Shown here: positions 1-10,812 of the stretch, one piece after another
Numbering within the stretch: the first letter of the stretch is position 1
Layout: the number at the start of each line of letters is the position of its first letter
DNA from: Trissonchulus latispiculum
Taxonomy: Eukaryota; Nematoda; Enoplea; Enoplida; Ironidae
Assembly (NCBI GenBank): GCA_030248195.1
Contig: JASAND010028777.1
Span: 20,157-84,156 of the forward strand
DNA length: 64,000 bases
Direction of reading: 5' to 3'
Notes under the pieces: generated by a model
Database searches by the model: none
Told to the model about the DNA's origin: nothing
Seen by the model: only the letters and a program-made list of their open reading frames with translations
Position numbers and translations under genes: made by a program

Positions 1-314
1 ATTTCATTTTTCATGTTTACTTGGAATTTAAAACTGTTGAAGCTGCAGTCTTATTTTATGAAACCTCAGCTTCAGGTTCAGTTTCAGTGACTGAAACATC
101 ACTTCCGTCTCTCATATAGCCCTTGTATGGCTATGGGTCAAAAGACGGTAGCTCGTAAGGGTCGTTTCAGGGAAGAGTAGAGAAGACTTAAAATAACTCT
201 TAACTACGTACACTTCACTCACCTCAAGCTCCCAGTTTTAACTCTTTCGAAAAATCAATTTGACTTTTATCATAACTCCAGCTAACTTTTTTCAAAAGTG
301 TTGACTTTACTTAA

Positions 315-645
315 TTAGTTGAGAAATTTAGTATAAGTAAGTGAGTATTTGATTCTGAACGGCTGAAATTTTTCGTCAAATTGTTGTCTTGTTTGGATAG
401 GGATCGGGAGTAGATATTTTGCTGGAAGGTCTCTTTCGAGTTCTTCGATTTTTGTGTCGAAAATGTTGAGACTTTCGGTATCTCGTTTCCATGGTGCTTT
501 GGGGTATTTGAGTGACACCACAACATGCAGCAGAGTTTCCAGTATATACAGCAGGGCCTCTTGAGTTAGTTTCAGTCGATATTCAAGGATTCTGATTTCA
601 TCAGTGGACAGGACTGTTTTCGACTCTGAATTTGAGTGAAGCGAC
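315..645 (-). CDS. 3'-terminal coding exon of an unrecognised gene (copy A)
   Basis: On the minus strand a polypyrimidine tract plus AG acceptor (just above 645) is followed by one frame open to a TAA stop at 315-317, about 109 codons. The peptide looks real: it is helical and charged, with a Leu-rich stretch (LTQEALLYILETLL), then Lys/Glu-rich sequence, and it ends at KFLN. I recognise no family. A second copy at about 31.63-31.92 kb has apparently identical coding DNA over its last 207 bases. Upstream exons should lie at higher coordinates, but a Harbinger-like MITE (670-976) sits 24 bases upstream of the acceptor and I could not find them. This may be a live terminal exon or a duplicated fragment. 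Confidence 0.45.
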
Positions 646-669
646 CTAAAATAGTTGAAAACCCTTTTA

Positions 670-976
670 TGGGCCTATCACAATAACTACGGAAAAAAAT
701 GGCGCAATTAATTAATCACGCCAAACGGTTCGGCGTAATTAATTAGTCACGCCGAACCGTTCGGCGAAATTAATTAATTGCGCCGAACCGTTTGGCGAGA
801 CTAATTAATTACGTCAAAAATTTGTCACGAAAGATTAATGCTTTTGCATAAATTATGTGCAATTTAAATAAACTAGCCTACAAAATTTTCAGCGAAATTA
901 ATTAATTACGCCCAACCGTTCGGCGTTATTAAATAATTACGCCACCTTTCATTCCGTAGCTATCGTGATAGACCCA
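670..976. mobile_element. Harbinger-like MITE, 307 bp, TTA duplication
   Basis: The ends are near-perfect 25-bp inverted repeats (22 of 25 match), beginning TGGGCCTATCAC and closing with GATAGACCCA. TTA flanks both sides (667-669 and 977-979). The interior is an array of AATTAATTACGCC and CGAACCGTTCGGCG words alternating in both orientations. The 3-bp TTA duplication and GGGCC-type end fit PIF/Harbinger non-autonomous elements. There is no coding capacity. Confidence 0.75.
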
Positions 977-1409
977 TTACTGTATACATTCAGATTGTCC
1001 GTCCATCAGAAATAACGCTTGCATCAGATATGGAAAATAAGCGAGGAAACATCGACAATCGACACTTGAAAAGTAATGATCCGTGACCATAATCTTTATC
1101 CAACTATCCGACGATAATGAGTTCGCCATATGAAGACTGTCTGCGTAGTTGTGTAATAAATTTCGGGATAGGGATAGACATTAGTGTATGAAAGAAAACG
1201 GATTTTTGACCATATTAGTGCTCATAATTATACTACATTCTGCGGGTTTTTGCCAGTATACTTGCTGGCTGTCCACTACATAGTTTAGCCTTTGTCCAAC
1301 CAATCAAGTGTCACTTGCACTTAACACAATGCCACTTTTGCACACCGCCATCATTCTCTTCCTTGTAAGCGTTGTTTTGAAAGGATATCTTCTGCACATA
1401 TATCCTCAG

Positions 1410-1600
1410 CGCAACATAAGCAGCCAGACAAAATTTCAAAGAAAACTATCGAAACATACCTTGATCGACGCTTTGTGGAGGTGCGAGTTGAAGAGTTGTC
1501 ACGACCTCCTGATCGTCTTTTAGTTGTTGATGAGCTCAGTGCAGATTTGCTGGAAATCGTCCTAGTTTTGCCATTGAGATTAGAAAGCCAAATACTGTAG
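1410..1600 (+). CDS. Possible 3'-terminal exon, function unknown
   Basis: After a CAG acceptor at 1407-1409, a frame stays open for 62 codons to a TAG at 1598-1600. The peptide starts QHKQPDKISKKTIETYLDRR and continues with Val/Leu/Glu-rich sequence (VEVRVEELSRPPDRLLVVDE). The composition is protein-like and unlike the surrounding repeats. No upstream exon was identified and no domain is recognised. It could be a chance ORF. Confidence 0.28.
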
Positions 1601-1866
1601 AAAAGACCAGATATCTAAGCATAAATATGCATATGCAAGTTGCCTTAGTGTTTATTTCTGGAAGTTATGCTATGCTGCTAATATGCAGTTTGTCCTCTCT
1701 GTTTCGTTCTTTTGACAGTTTATCAAAGTAGGATAGTCGAAAACGCCAATACCAGGGCATCGGTTTTAAAAAAGTTATATCAGGACACATCAAAAACAGG
1801 TTAAATGAGTTAACAATTAAAATTAGTAATAATGTAGCTCATGGATGGGGTTGACGATTGGCTTAA

Positions 1867-2878
1867 GGTGCTGGTTTCCTTTCGGGTATTTTTGACTCCG
1901 ACGGCTTTAATCCTTTACGCAAAGGGCTAAAACTTACGAAATAACCTATTTCCGTGCTCTTTAACATTTTAGGACCAGTCCCGTATTCTTAGGCCAAAAG
2001 ATAAGAAAGTTTTGGTTTTTGGCCTTAAGCTCCCAGTAGGTAGACAAGACACGGGATTGGTTGGTATGGCTGAAAAGAGTACTCGAAAATGAACATTTTT
2101 GCTCTTACAACCTTTGAGCTACCTCCAGTGGTTAAGTCAATATAAGCAAAAAACTGTTTTTAGGGTCAAAAATGGCCATTTTCGAGGAAATCAGTTTTTT
2201 CAAAATTACTGGCACATGTTTAGGACAAAATTGGCTTAGTTATACTCAATCGATACATCGTCCAAATGCAGATTTTATGAATGCATATTAACCGGACTTT
2301 ATTGCTTTCAGCAAGAGATTTGGCCGAAAAACAATTTTGGCAAAACTGCGATTATTTTGTTTCGAACATCGATTTCTCAAAAACTAATCGACGGATTCCG
2401 GAGATTTTCGGCAGAATCGAAATTCGCACTTCTGCGGAGGGACGTTTTTCTTGGTTTGGGCTAAAACATATTGAGTAGCAAGAAAACTCAATGCGAAGTT
2501 GCGAAATTTCGTGTTACTGTGCATTTGGCCGATTTTCTCGACCGTCGACCGTTAAGGCCTGCTGAGCCAAATCCAAAAAAACGTCCCTCGGCCTATGTCC
2601 TTCATATTGTGGCACAAAAAGAACTTTTGGCCGATTCTTCAGTTTTGAGAAATCGATGTTCAAAAACTTTTGGTCTATATTCATCCTGTTAGATGTCAGC
2701 TTGTCAGAAAATTTTTGCTATTTTTTGCTAATTTTGCCAGTTCTGTAAGCTCATATGAATGTACAGATAATAAGCTTTAAAACGATGTATAAAACTCTTT
2801 GCAACTCCCAACATTGCGAAAGTTATAGTGTTTCAAAGAAATCACCACAAAAGCACTGCACAAAAGGATACCACCACC
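1867..2878. mobile_element. TTAA-flanked element, about 1.0 kb
   Basis: The ends read GGTGCTGGTTTCC (left) and GGATACCACCACC (right), an imperfect inverted pair, with TTAA on both sides (1863-1866, 2879-2882). The interior is homologous to segments at about 20.34-21.64 kb and 58.3-59.8 kb, so it is a repeat family. No convincing protein is encoded; the 65-73 codon ORFs inside are incidental. TTAA targeting suggests a Kolobok- or piggyBac-type relative, but a TTA-targeting Harbinger with an A/T-ended repeat cannot be excluded. Confidence 0.6.
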
Positions 2879-2992
2879 TTAATAATCATGTTAAAAGCAC
2901 CTGACTTCTAGCCTGGGCGCTGTCATCTTAGCATGAAATTCTCCTTGTAACTCGAAAACGAACATGAGGACAAACAGTAAAACAGCAGAGTC

Positions 2993-3052
2993 GAAGTTGC
3001 TGAATCGGTAGAGCGTTGGTGTAGTCAACCAAAGGTTGTAGATTGCTGGAGG
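2993..3052 (+). repeat. tRNA-like segment (SINE-head candidate)
   Basis: GTTGCTGAATCGGTAGAGCG resembles an RNA polymerase III A box, and about 25 bases later a degenerate B-box-like GGTTGTAGATTGC follows. This is the usual layout of a decayed tRNA-derived SINE head. No intact cloverleaf is evident. Confidence 0.35.
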
Positions 3053-4415
3053 GCTAAAGCTGTATCTTGGAATTGTTGAAGCTAACAGTTACTTCTGTCG
3101 CAACAAATTTCGCAACAGCACTTTCTTGCGTTCAATTTTCGACTGTTGCAGCAAACTATTTGAAATATTCACTCTGTGCTTGTCCTTCTTTGCCTGCTTC
3201 TAATGAGTACTTAGGGCCTTTTGGCGATTGGGTAGAGTAGAGTAGAGTAGAGTTGAGTTAAAATTAACTCTTTTAACCCTTTTCATGAATGCGCAGGGTT
3301 AAATTTAACTCTGCCCGTTTTTAACTCTTTTAACTCTGCAGGGTTAAAACTCAAAGAGTTAAAAGCGTTGAAACTGGCAGAGTTAAAATTAACTCTGTGC
3401 ATTCGCGAAAAGAGTTAAAAGAGTTAAAACTGGGAGAGTTAAAATTAACGCTCTGTATACGCGAAAAGAGTTAAATTAATTAATTTATCCTTTCGCAATG
3501 TCCAATTTGTCAATATTTGAGAACTTTAAAAAGAAATTTACCAACGTTTGGAACATTTTAAATAAAATAAAGACAAGAAAAGAAAATATATTTACTCATT
3601 TCATTAATAAACATTTAGTACATCTTCAAATTACATCGAATTAATTAATCAATGAATTTGAATAGAAAACTGTTTGTGGATTAAAATTCAGTAGAGATTT
3701 CAAATTTGGCTTGAAATGGTTGCCCTTAAAATCACAGTTGGGATAAGAATTGATCATGTAATTCTGTGGAGCATCACCAGTTTGCAGTTGCAGCTAAGTT
3801 CGCGTAACATTAGTCTAGATGTCCTTTCAAAAGCTTAAAGGTTCAAGATTTTTAAGTTTATAATAATTTTAAATTTTATAATTTTACTTGCTTCTGTTAT
3901 TCAAAGCAAAATTAGCCTTTTAATTAATCTACTTTTTGAGAAAAGTTGAGATTTCGGTCAGTCGTAGTGTTCCGTTGTTTGGCTTTTCATGTGGCCAGCT
4001 CTCATACATACTTCAAATTTCCATTCATAAAAGTACTGTCAAATATATAATTGGCAAAAAATAATTTCGAGTTTAATGCTTATTTATAACTATTATTAAT
4101 TATTTTAATTTAATTAAATTTATTTAATTATTAGTTCTAATAATGCAGCATGTTTAAAACATTAGTTTTCCAACTATTTTGATTTATTAACTACTTCATT
4201 GCTTAGTGAAAATAATTCAGCAGAATATTGGCAAATGCTTAAGGCCAGTTCACACTAGGCAACTTTGGGGCAACTTAGTTGAAGCAACTTGGTTGCTTCA
4301 ACCAAGTTGCTCCAAAGTTGCCCAGTGTGAATGTAGTGGCAACTGAGAAAAAAGTTGCCGCAACCAAGTTGCCGCAATCGCGCTTTGGGCGATTTCTAGC
4401 GGCAACTAAAGTCTG

Positions 4416-5757
4416 ACACAAAAATGTGTGTACAAAATCTATAAGGCGTCCAGTGAGCTAAATATACGTCGTAACCCCATAAAACCATATATTTTCGGAA
4501 TCCTTGCAGCGAAACGAACATTGTTATGAAATTTCAAATTGTTTAAAATTTCAAAAATTTTAAAATATCGGTTTATCGGGGATTTTTTTCGGACCATTCA
4601 AGCTATTCAGCTCATTCGTTCCGAAAAATTTTCCCATCCTAAGACGCATCGATTGACACAAGAACGGAAAAAATCGGTTGAGAAATAAGCATTTTATTCC
4701 AAAATTTCGTTTTTCCATTTCCTTTGATGTTTGCCGCTTTTTGCAACTTTGACTGGTTATTACTCTCGACTCGCTCAACGAAAAAATTTTTCGATTAGAT
4801 TTTCAGGACCGCCTAGGCGCCCGCTTTCACCTGATATATGTGATTTTTCAAATTTTTAAAGTCGAGTTTTTTGAAAAATACCACTTTTTGACCAAAAATT
4901 TCCGCAAAGCAGATTTAACAAAAGTGAGTAAAAATAACATAATCATAAAATTCGAGCTGAGCTGAATTCAACGATATAAAGCTTTTGTTGCTACGACTTA
5001 CATTGCGCCAGGAATAAATTTTTAAAGAATATCCCTTATTTCAGCTGGTTTTTGGCTCTCTTTGATGTTGCCGCCATGATTTGACTGAAGCAGTGTAAAC
5101 TAGCAAAACCAGCTGAAATAAGGGATATTGTTTAAAAATGCATTGCTGGCGCAATATAAGTCGTAGCAACAAAAGCTTTGTATCGTTGAATTCAGCTCAG
5201 CTTGAATTTTATGATTATGTTATTTTTACTCACTTTTGTTAAATCTGCTTTGCCGAAATTTTTGGTCAAAAAGTGGTATTTTTCAAAAAACTCGACTTTA
5301 AAAATTTGAAAAATTACATAGATCAGGTAAAAGCGGGCGCCTAGGCGGTCCTGAAAATCTAATCGAAAAATTTTTTCGTTGAGCGAGTCGCGAGTAATAA
5401 CCAGTCAAAGTTGCAAAAAGCGGCAAACATCAAAGGAAATGGAAAAACGAAATTTTGGAATAAAATGCTTATTTCTCAACCAATTTTTTCCGTTCTTGTG
5501 TCAATCGATGCGTCTTAGGATGGGAAAATTTTTCGGAATGAATGAGCTGAATAGCTTGAATGGTCCGAAAAAATTCCCCGATAAACCGATATTTTAAAAT
5601 TTTTGAAATTTTAAAAAATTTTAAATTTCATAAAAATGTTCGTTTCGCTGCAAGGATTCCGAAAATATATGGTTTTATGGGGTTACGAGTTACGACGTAT
5701 ATTTAGCTCACTGGAGGCCTTATAGATTTTGTACACACATTTTTGTGTCAGACTTTA
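4416..5757. repeat. About 1.3-kb near-palindrome (long inverted repeat)
   Basis: The sequence from GTCTGACACAAAAATG at 4416 reappears reverse-complemented, ending at about 5757. The arms are roughly 640 bp with only scattered mismatches, around a short centre at about 5046-5109. Both arms carry the same incidental 72-codon ORF in opposite orientation (4560-4778 minus, 5379-5597 plus). A transcript crossing it would fold into a very long hairpin. It forms the body of the foldback element 4242-6446. Confidence 0.8.
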
Positions 5758-5931
5758 GTACGTTGATTGGTCGATTCAAATTATAAAAATAGGCGCGCTA
5801 GAATTCCTGCGTTTGATTGGTTGTTGCTTCAACTAGTTGAACCAACTGTTTGTGCAAGTTGCTGCAACTTTTTCGTGTGGCAACTGAAGTTGCGGCAACG
5901 AAGTTGCCCCAAAGTTGCCTAGTGTGAACTG

Positions 5932-6434
5932 TAGTGTTGTTGACCGGCCGGGTGGAAAACGGCCAGCCGGCGGCCGGCCGCCGGCCGGCCGGCCGTTGAC
6001 CGGCCGGCCGTTGACCGGCCGGCCAAGAGGTGCACTCGGCCGGACGTCATGTTGGCCTGCCGGCCGGTCGGCCGTTTCAGGCCGGCCAGCCGGCCTTTGA
6101 ACGGCCGGTACACGGCTGGCCGGACGGCCGCGCTTATATTTCAGCGGTTTATCAAAATTTTCTCAGGAAATCGATTTTAAGTTGTGCTGATACATTTTCA
6201 CGTCTTGATTTCTTATTCTGGCACTCATGGGTCAGCATTCCAGCCATTTTTAGCATTTGATTCGTCAGCCGGCCGTTTTTGGCCAGTTGGGCCGTCGAAT
6301 GGCCGGCTGGCCGGCCGTTTCTGGCCGGCGGGGCCGTCGGCCGGCCAGCCGTTTCCGGCCGGCCGGCCGTCTTCATATGGTCGGCCGGCCGGTAACGGCC
6401 GGCCGACGAAAATTTCGGCCGGTCAACAACACTA
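5932..6434. mobile_element. Non-autonomous hAT element with GGCCGGCC-array ends, innermost of the nest
   Basis: The ends are TAGTGTTGTTGACCGGCCG and its exact reverse complement. An identical 8-bp duplication, GTGAACTG, flanks it at 5924-5931 and 6435-6442. TAGNG termini with an 8-bp duplication are the hAT signature. Both ends are dense tracts of GGCCGGCC/GGCCGGCCGTT words around a short AT-rich core that includes TTTATCAAAATTTTCTCAGG. A sister copy lies at 26553-27013. ORFs across the GC tract are artefacts of the repeat. 503 bp. Confidence 0.92.
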
Positions 6435-7094
6435 GTGAACTGGCCTTTAAGTAATTTTGAAGCAATATGATATAGCAATATGATATAGCAATATAATTTG
6501 AACCAACCAATGAAACTACGTGTTGCGCTTTCATTGGTTGGATTATCGTGTCATATTTGAAGCTTTATTATGCGCGCAAAATGTGGCAATAACAATGTAA
6601 AGCATAGCAGATTTTTAACTCGTTTAACCACCGTGCTGGGACGCGGGTTAAAATTCAATATAAAATAGCGTGAGCGAGTTAAACGAGTTAAATTTAACCC
6701 ATTCATGAAAAGGGTAGAGTTAAATTTAACTCTGCAGGTTTTTAACTCCACGTGTCATTCACGAAAAGAGTAGAGTTTAAAGAGTTAATTTTTAACTCTT
6801 TTCGCGAATGACCGAAGAGTTAAAAATTTTAACTCTGCTTAACTCGCCGAGTTAAATTTAACTCTTTTAACTCATTCGCGAAAAGGATCGAGTTAATTTT
6901 AACTCGTTTAACCCATTCGCGAAAAGGCCCTTAGAAAACCCCTTATAGCGTTTAAGTAGGAGAATGTAGAGAAATTAATTCTCTGTTGCTTGGGTCGTCG
7001 CACCTCTCTAGGTGCTATCCGTAGAAACTTACCGGCTGCTGATGTGCCAAGACGGCAAAAGAATAAATCACCCTACTTCCGCTCCACTACTTAC

Positions 7095-10000
7095 AGTGTG
7101 CAGTTCGTAAAATTCTTCCGGCATACTTTCCCAAACTTTTTTCACTGACTGTAAATCAGCAGTTTTGAGCCATCGAAGCAGTCGTCCTTCCCAAAGCACG
7201 ACGCGATCAAAAGTTCTGATAAGGAAGGATGTTCGATGATAGGCCGCCATTTCTGCAAGACTTGGGCCAGATCGAATGTGCGCCGTTGTCCCAGGAGGAA
7301 ACCCCTAAAACGAAAAAAATTTCATGACACAAAGCAAACTTTAACGTTTTTTTAAGAGATCTCGGAGGCAATACGCATGCACATGTAATTTTAACACAAT
7401 TTTGGGTATGGGCAATCCCAGACTAATATATATTTAGATCTTATGGTAAGCTTGCTTGATGGGAGCATGGACCTTAATCATAAATTTATATTCCTTGCTG
7501 AAAAATCGAGGTTAGCAAACATGCTAATGTAGTGCAGTTTTAAATTGACTAGGTTTAAAATTTAAAATACATCATACACGTTGAAATAAAAAATTTCCAA
7601 TAAGTCAAGAAACAATTTCGCAATTCAAGTGCGTCTACTTACTTTATTCCAATCTTGTAGTGATACGAAAAGCAGTCTTTCTTTTTCATTGGCATATTCG
7701 TCCTTTCGCTTTACAACTGGACCTAAGCCGTTGTCGATCACTGTTTCTTGCAGTACAGACCGAAACTTTTTAAGATATTTTATGTGCTCTTCAAAGTCTG
7801 CGCAGAATAGCTTTCTTACTTCGGTCTAAAAATAAAATAGATTGATTCTAATCACAACAATAAGTACAGTAAGTTAGTTTATTGGGACTAAATAACGTAA
7901 ATGATAATGAGTTAACATTATTATTAAGGAACCGTGTCAAAAATAAATTCGTGTAAACGATTTATTTTACACGAATTTCAAACGTTTTGTAACAAACTTA
8001 CACGATTTTTACACGTTTCTTTTTAGCTGTGTTTTTCTTCCGAACTTCTTACGTTCCGGTAGCAAGCACGATTGGTAATTTTTCCAAGTCAAAAATAATG
8101 AATGAAAAAGTTAAGCACAAGGTTTTTGCTTGCTAAGTTACACCACTAGCTTGCAGATTTCTTGTAAAAACTTCAAAACAGGAGACATTAAAAGAAGCCG
8201 CTCAAACGATTTTTACATGAATTATATCGTGTAAATAAATCGTTTACACGATAAATTTAACGCCCATTTTTGACACGGTTCCTAATGCATTAATAGGTAT
8301 TGTATTAGCAAGAAGCAAGAGTTTATGATCATTATCATGCATATTTCAGAAGTATAAGCCATTGTCTTCACATTGCACAGTGTTCCGATCAGAATGCCAA
8401 ATTATCATGCACAGTTTCCCAAAGCACGACGGAAACTCTGCCATTTGTTGTAGTGGAGGAGGCAAAGGGATGATTTGTATTTTCTCAACAAAATTCGGGA
8501 AAATTTTGGGAAAGAGTCGTCTAAGGCGGTCCATGTTGGTTAAATCCGATTGGCGACAGCAGAAGGCTTCTCTTTTGACGACCTTCCCCTTCCGCCGCCC
8601 CACCCTCAGGCGGGACTCCTTTAGCGTACCATCAGATAAACTACAGTAATCAATTCCTCGATAGTCCCAAAACTGGGACGGCTTTTCTATAACAGTGTGC
8701 TGGTGGTGACCAGGTGTGACCTCACCAGAGTTGGTTCTAGGTCCAAACTTTTGGACCCGGTCGGCCCAGATTGTCAAACCCGGGTCCCGGACCCGTCCAG
8801 ACCTGGAATTAACTCAAATGTCTGATTTTAGACGTTTTTTTTAATTTCAAACGATTATTCTGGACCCAGATTCTGGTACGATTAAGCCCGGACCCGACCG
8901 ACCCGGGGCCTTTTCCAGAGTGCTAAAGTTTCTAAAATTTGACCAATCTGGCTGAAATTTGGTATGGCTATGTTTTCTATCACATTGAGTTCAAATATCG
9001 TAACAGTTATCGATATAGCTAAATTTGATTTTTTTCGACTCTCAGACGCTCAGTGTCAGTCTACCTAAGGCTATATAATTAATTATGTTCAGTACTCAAG
9101 CCATCTGCGTAATTTCGCAATAACTAATTTTGTAAAAGCAATTTAAGTTAATATCAAATCGTACGCTTGTCATTGGCTTTTTGGTTTTTGGATCTATTTT
9201 CAGACACTGTCGAAAGGTTTCCACTTTTCTTAGCGTTTCCGTCAGTTCTCCTGTTTTGACTACTATGTGTTTCGATGACCTTGAACCATTTTTCTTCTGT
9301 TTTCCGGTAGGCTGATGCTGCAGAGTTTCCAAATAGCTTTCCGGCGTATCTGTCTGCTGGCTTCGTCTGTGTCGACTGGCTGATCTCTGAAATCCATGTT
9401 TCGCAAACTTAAATTAACAACTTTAAGCTTGAAACTGATAACTGTGACTAATGGAAAAGTTACTAAATGTGTTACTAAATAAATAGTTATTTAAAATATG
9501 TTATCATTGTTTATGCCAATTATATGATGTATGCTTGGTTTATTGCTTTACGTTTGTGAGTGTGTTTATGGATGGATTCATGTACATAGATTTTTAGTTA
9601 TAGTTTAAATTGGTAAATTTCTGTAGTCCCAGTGTTTTATCGATTAAGATTTAGGTAGCCAGTTTCTGAGGTGAGTAACGCTCCTGTCTTAAGATTTGAA
9701 ATATAAAATCATAGCTTAAGACCGGACCTATTCTAAGATTTGAATGTATATGAGTAATTTTTCTATTCAGTAACTCTCAGCTGACACTCCCGTCACCTTT
9801 AGTTTTCAAACTAACGGCACCAGTCAGTTGCTTTTAAGCTCATGCAGACGGTTTGTAACTTTTACCGCTATTGAACTCACTTTGCTTCTGCTTCTTCGGC
9901 TTCGACTGCTACGATTAGCACGGCTACTGCGAGGGGCAGAGGTTCTGGTTTGAGTTTGGGACCTGCTGGCACTTGATCTTAGGGTAGTTTGATTGTTAGT

Positions 10001-10374
10001 GCTTTGCGATTGTCCCTGTCTTCGGTCATTCCCCGATGAGGCCGTTGAACGGCCTGATCGAGAATGCGGTTTCTTTCTACTGGAGCCTCCTAAACACATC
10101 AATTAATCTCGATCTATTATAATCATGTTTACATTTTTTATCTGCTGAATTTTGAAAACCTCTGCTTTTTGTTGTTTCGTTTCGAGATCACACCTAAGAA
10201 TAAGTTGTTACCGGAGTGACAGCCATTTTAATGTTTTTTGGAAGAGGTTTTTGGACCAGAATCTTGTAGAAAGTTTGGACGCTAAGTAAAGAGCCTTAAG
10301 TATTTTCGCAATATTACACAATGTAAATTCGAACCTTTGCTGACTTTATTTCTTGTCTCTGATTTCTTCGGCAT
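7095..10374 (-). CDS. Arg/Ser-rich protein of unknown function, at least six exons, 3' part missing
   Basis: Exons join in frame: 10335-10374 (start MPKKSETRNKVSK), 9881-10089, 9165-9386, 8379-8672, 7643-7825 and 7095-7304, 386 codons in all. Lengths and phases agree (phase 1 after the first exon, 0 afterwards). The donors after the last two exons are GTAAGT, after the second GTGAGT; those after exons 1, 3 and 4 are weaker, so these edges are less certain. Residues about 14-90 are an Arg/Ser-rich basic tract (SRANRSSRSRRSRSK). The later exons look globular (FPKIFPNFVEKIQIIPLPPP, VSLQDWNK, RVVLWEGRLLRWLKTADL). No domain is recognised. The frame is open into a GTAAGT donor below 7095, so more exons are expected. 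The transposon nest 3214-6930 begins just downstream. A Harbinger MITE (7928-8282) sits in the intron between exons 4 and 5. Confidence 0.6.
7928..8282. mobile_element. Harbinger-like MITE with CGTGTAAACG ends, TAA duplication
   Basis: The left end GGAACCGTGTCAAAAAT is exactly mirrored by ATTTTTGACACGGTTCC on the right, and TAA flanks both sides (7925-7927, 8283-8285). Inside each end are words such as CGTGTAAACGATTTATTTAC. There is no coding potential. 355 bp, inside an intron of the 7095-10374 gene. Confidence 0.82.
8725..8915. repeat. GGACCCGG-word arrays, probable remains of a small transposon
   Basis: Clusters of TTTGGACCCGG, CGGGTCCCGGACCCG and GGACCCGACCGACCCGGGG face each other around a short AT-rich core, resembling the word-array termini of the hAT elements elsewhere in the window. 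I could not identify convincing ends; the 7-bp CCAGAGT on both sides (about 8726 and 8921) may be a duplication. Intronic. Confidence 0.4.
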
Positions 10375-10699
10375 TTTGTAGATATGAACTGTGTATTGAG
10401 TAAAGTAGGGGATCTCATAACAGGTGAAAAAAGATTTTTACCAGAAATTTAGTTCGTCAAGTTTATGTGTAATGAACTGAGTTGGATTAAATGAGAAATT
10501 GGCTCGATTTGATTCTATTTCAGGAAATGGGGTCGTATTGGGCTGGTAGGTTCACTTACACGGAAGGTCAGCACGTTTGCCTAATTAGACAAACTTAGGT
10601 ACCAGATTCCCGAAAGGTAGTTTGCCAAAATCGGGGATCTCTACAGCCAACCTGTTAGGGGTGTAGTCGTGAGTTCGTTTAGATAGGGGTCGTTAGGTT

Positions 10700-10812
10700 G
10701 ATCGCAGCAGGATTCAATCCAACAATATGATCGCGACAGGATCTGATTCAGCAACAAGATCGCAACAGGATCTGATTCAGCAGCAAGATCGCAACAGGAT
10801 CTGATTCAGCAA
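10700..10812. repeat. Tandem repeat, about 31-bp unit, roughly 3.5 copies
   Basis: The unit contains GATCGCAACAGGATCTGATT followed by CAGCAACAA. The last copies are almost identical and the first is degenerate (GATCGCAGCAGGATTCAAT). Confidence 0.85.

Larger units (their letters stand above)
4242..6446. mobile_element. Harbinger-like foldback element with GCAACTTGGTTGC ends; middle of the nest
   Basis: It starts AGGCCAGTTCACACTAGG and ends, after discounting a nested hAT, with CTAGTGTGAACTGGCCT. TTA flanks it at 4239-4241 and 6447-6449. Terminal arrays are AAGTTGC/GCAACTT words. The interior is a large inverted repeat. A 503-bp hAT element plus an 8-bp duplication splits its right end; removing one duplication copy and the hAT restores the inverted repeat. 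About 1.7 kb without the insert. Confidence 0.8.
3214..6930. mobile_element. Harbinger-like element with AGAGTTAAA-array ends; outermost of a triple nest
   Basis: The left end GGGCCTTTTGGCGATTGGG and right end CATTCGCGAAAAGGCCC are inverted, with TTA on each side (3211-3213 and 6931-6933). Each end continues into about 270-330 bp of GAGTTAAA / TTTAACTC words. The centre is occupied by a second inserted element (4242-6446). The remaining internal DNA has no recognisable transposase. The TTA duplication supports PIF/Harbinger. The block lies immediately downstream of the exons of the minus-strand gene at 7095-10374. Confidence 0.75.

Noticed and set aside
2281..2692. Adjacent ORFs of 65 and 73 codons as a split gene
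   Set aside because: They lie inside a repeat family whose other copies (about 20.4 and 59.3 kb) do not keep the frames open.
5915..6478. ORFs of 60-108 codons rich in Gly/Arg/Pro/Ala across the GGCC tracts (also 26482-27020, 18905-19389, 38878-39198, 49789-50213)
   Set aside because: They are translations of GC-rich transposon arrays; they appear in several frames and both strands and stop at element edges.
8346..8777. The whole 143-codon ORF as one single-exon protein
   Set aside because: Only 8379-8672 fits the splice phases; the upstream part runs into the GGACCCGG transposon-like array.
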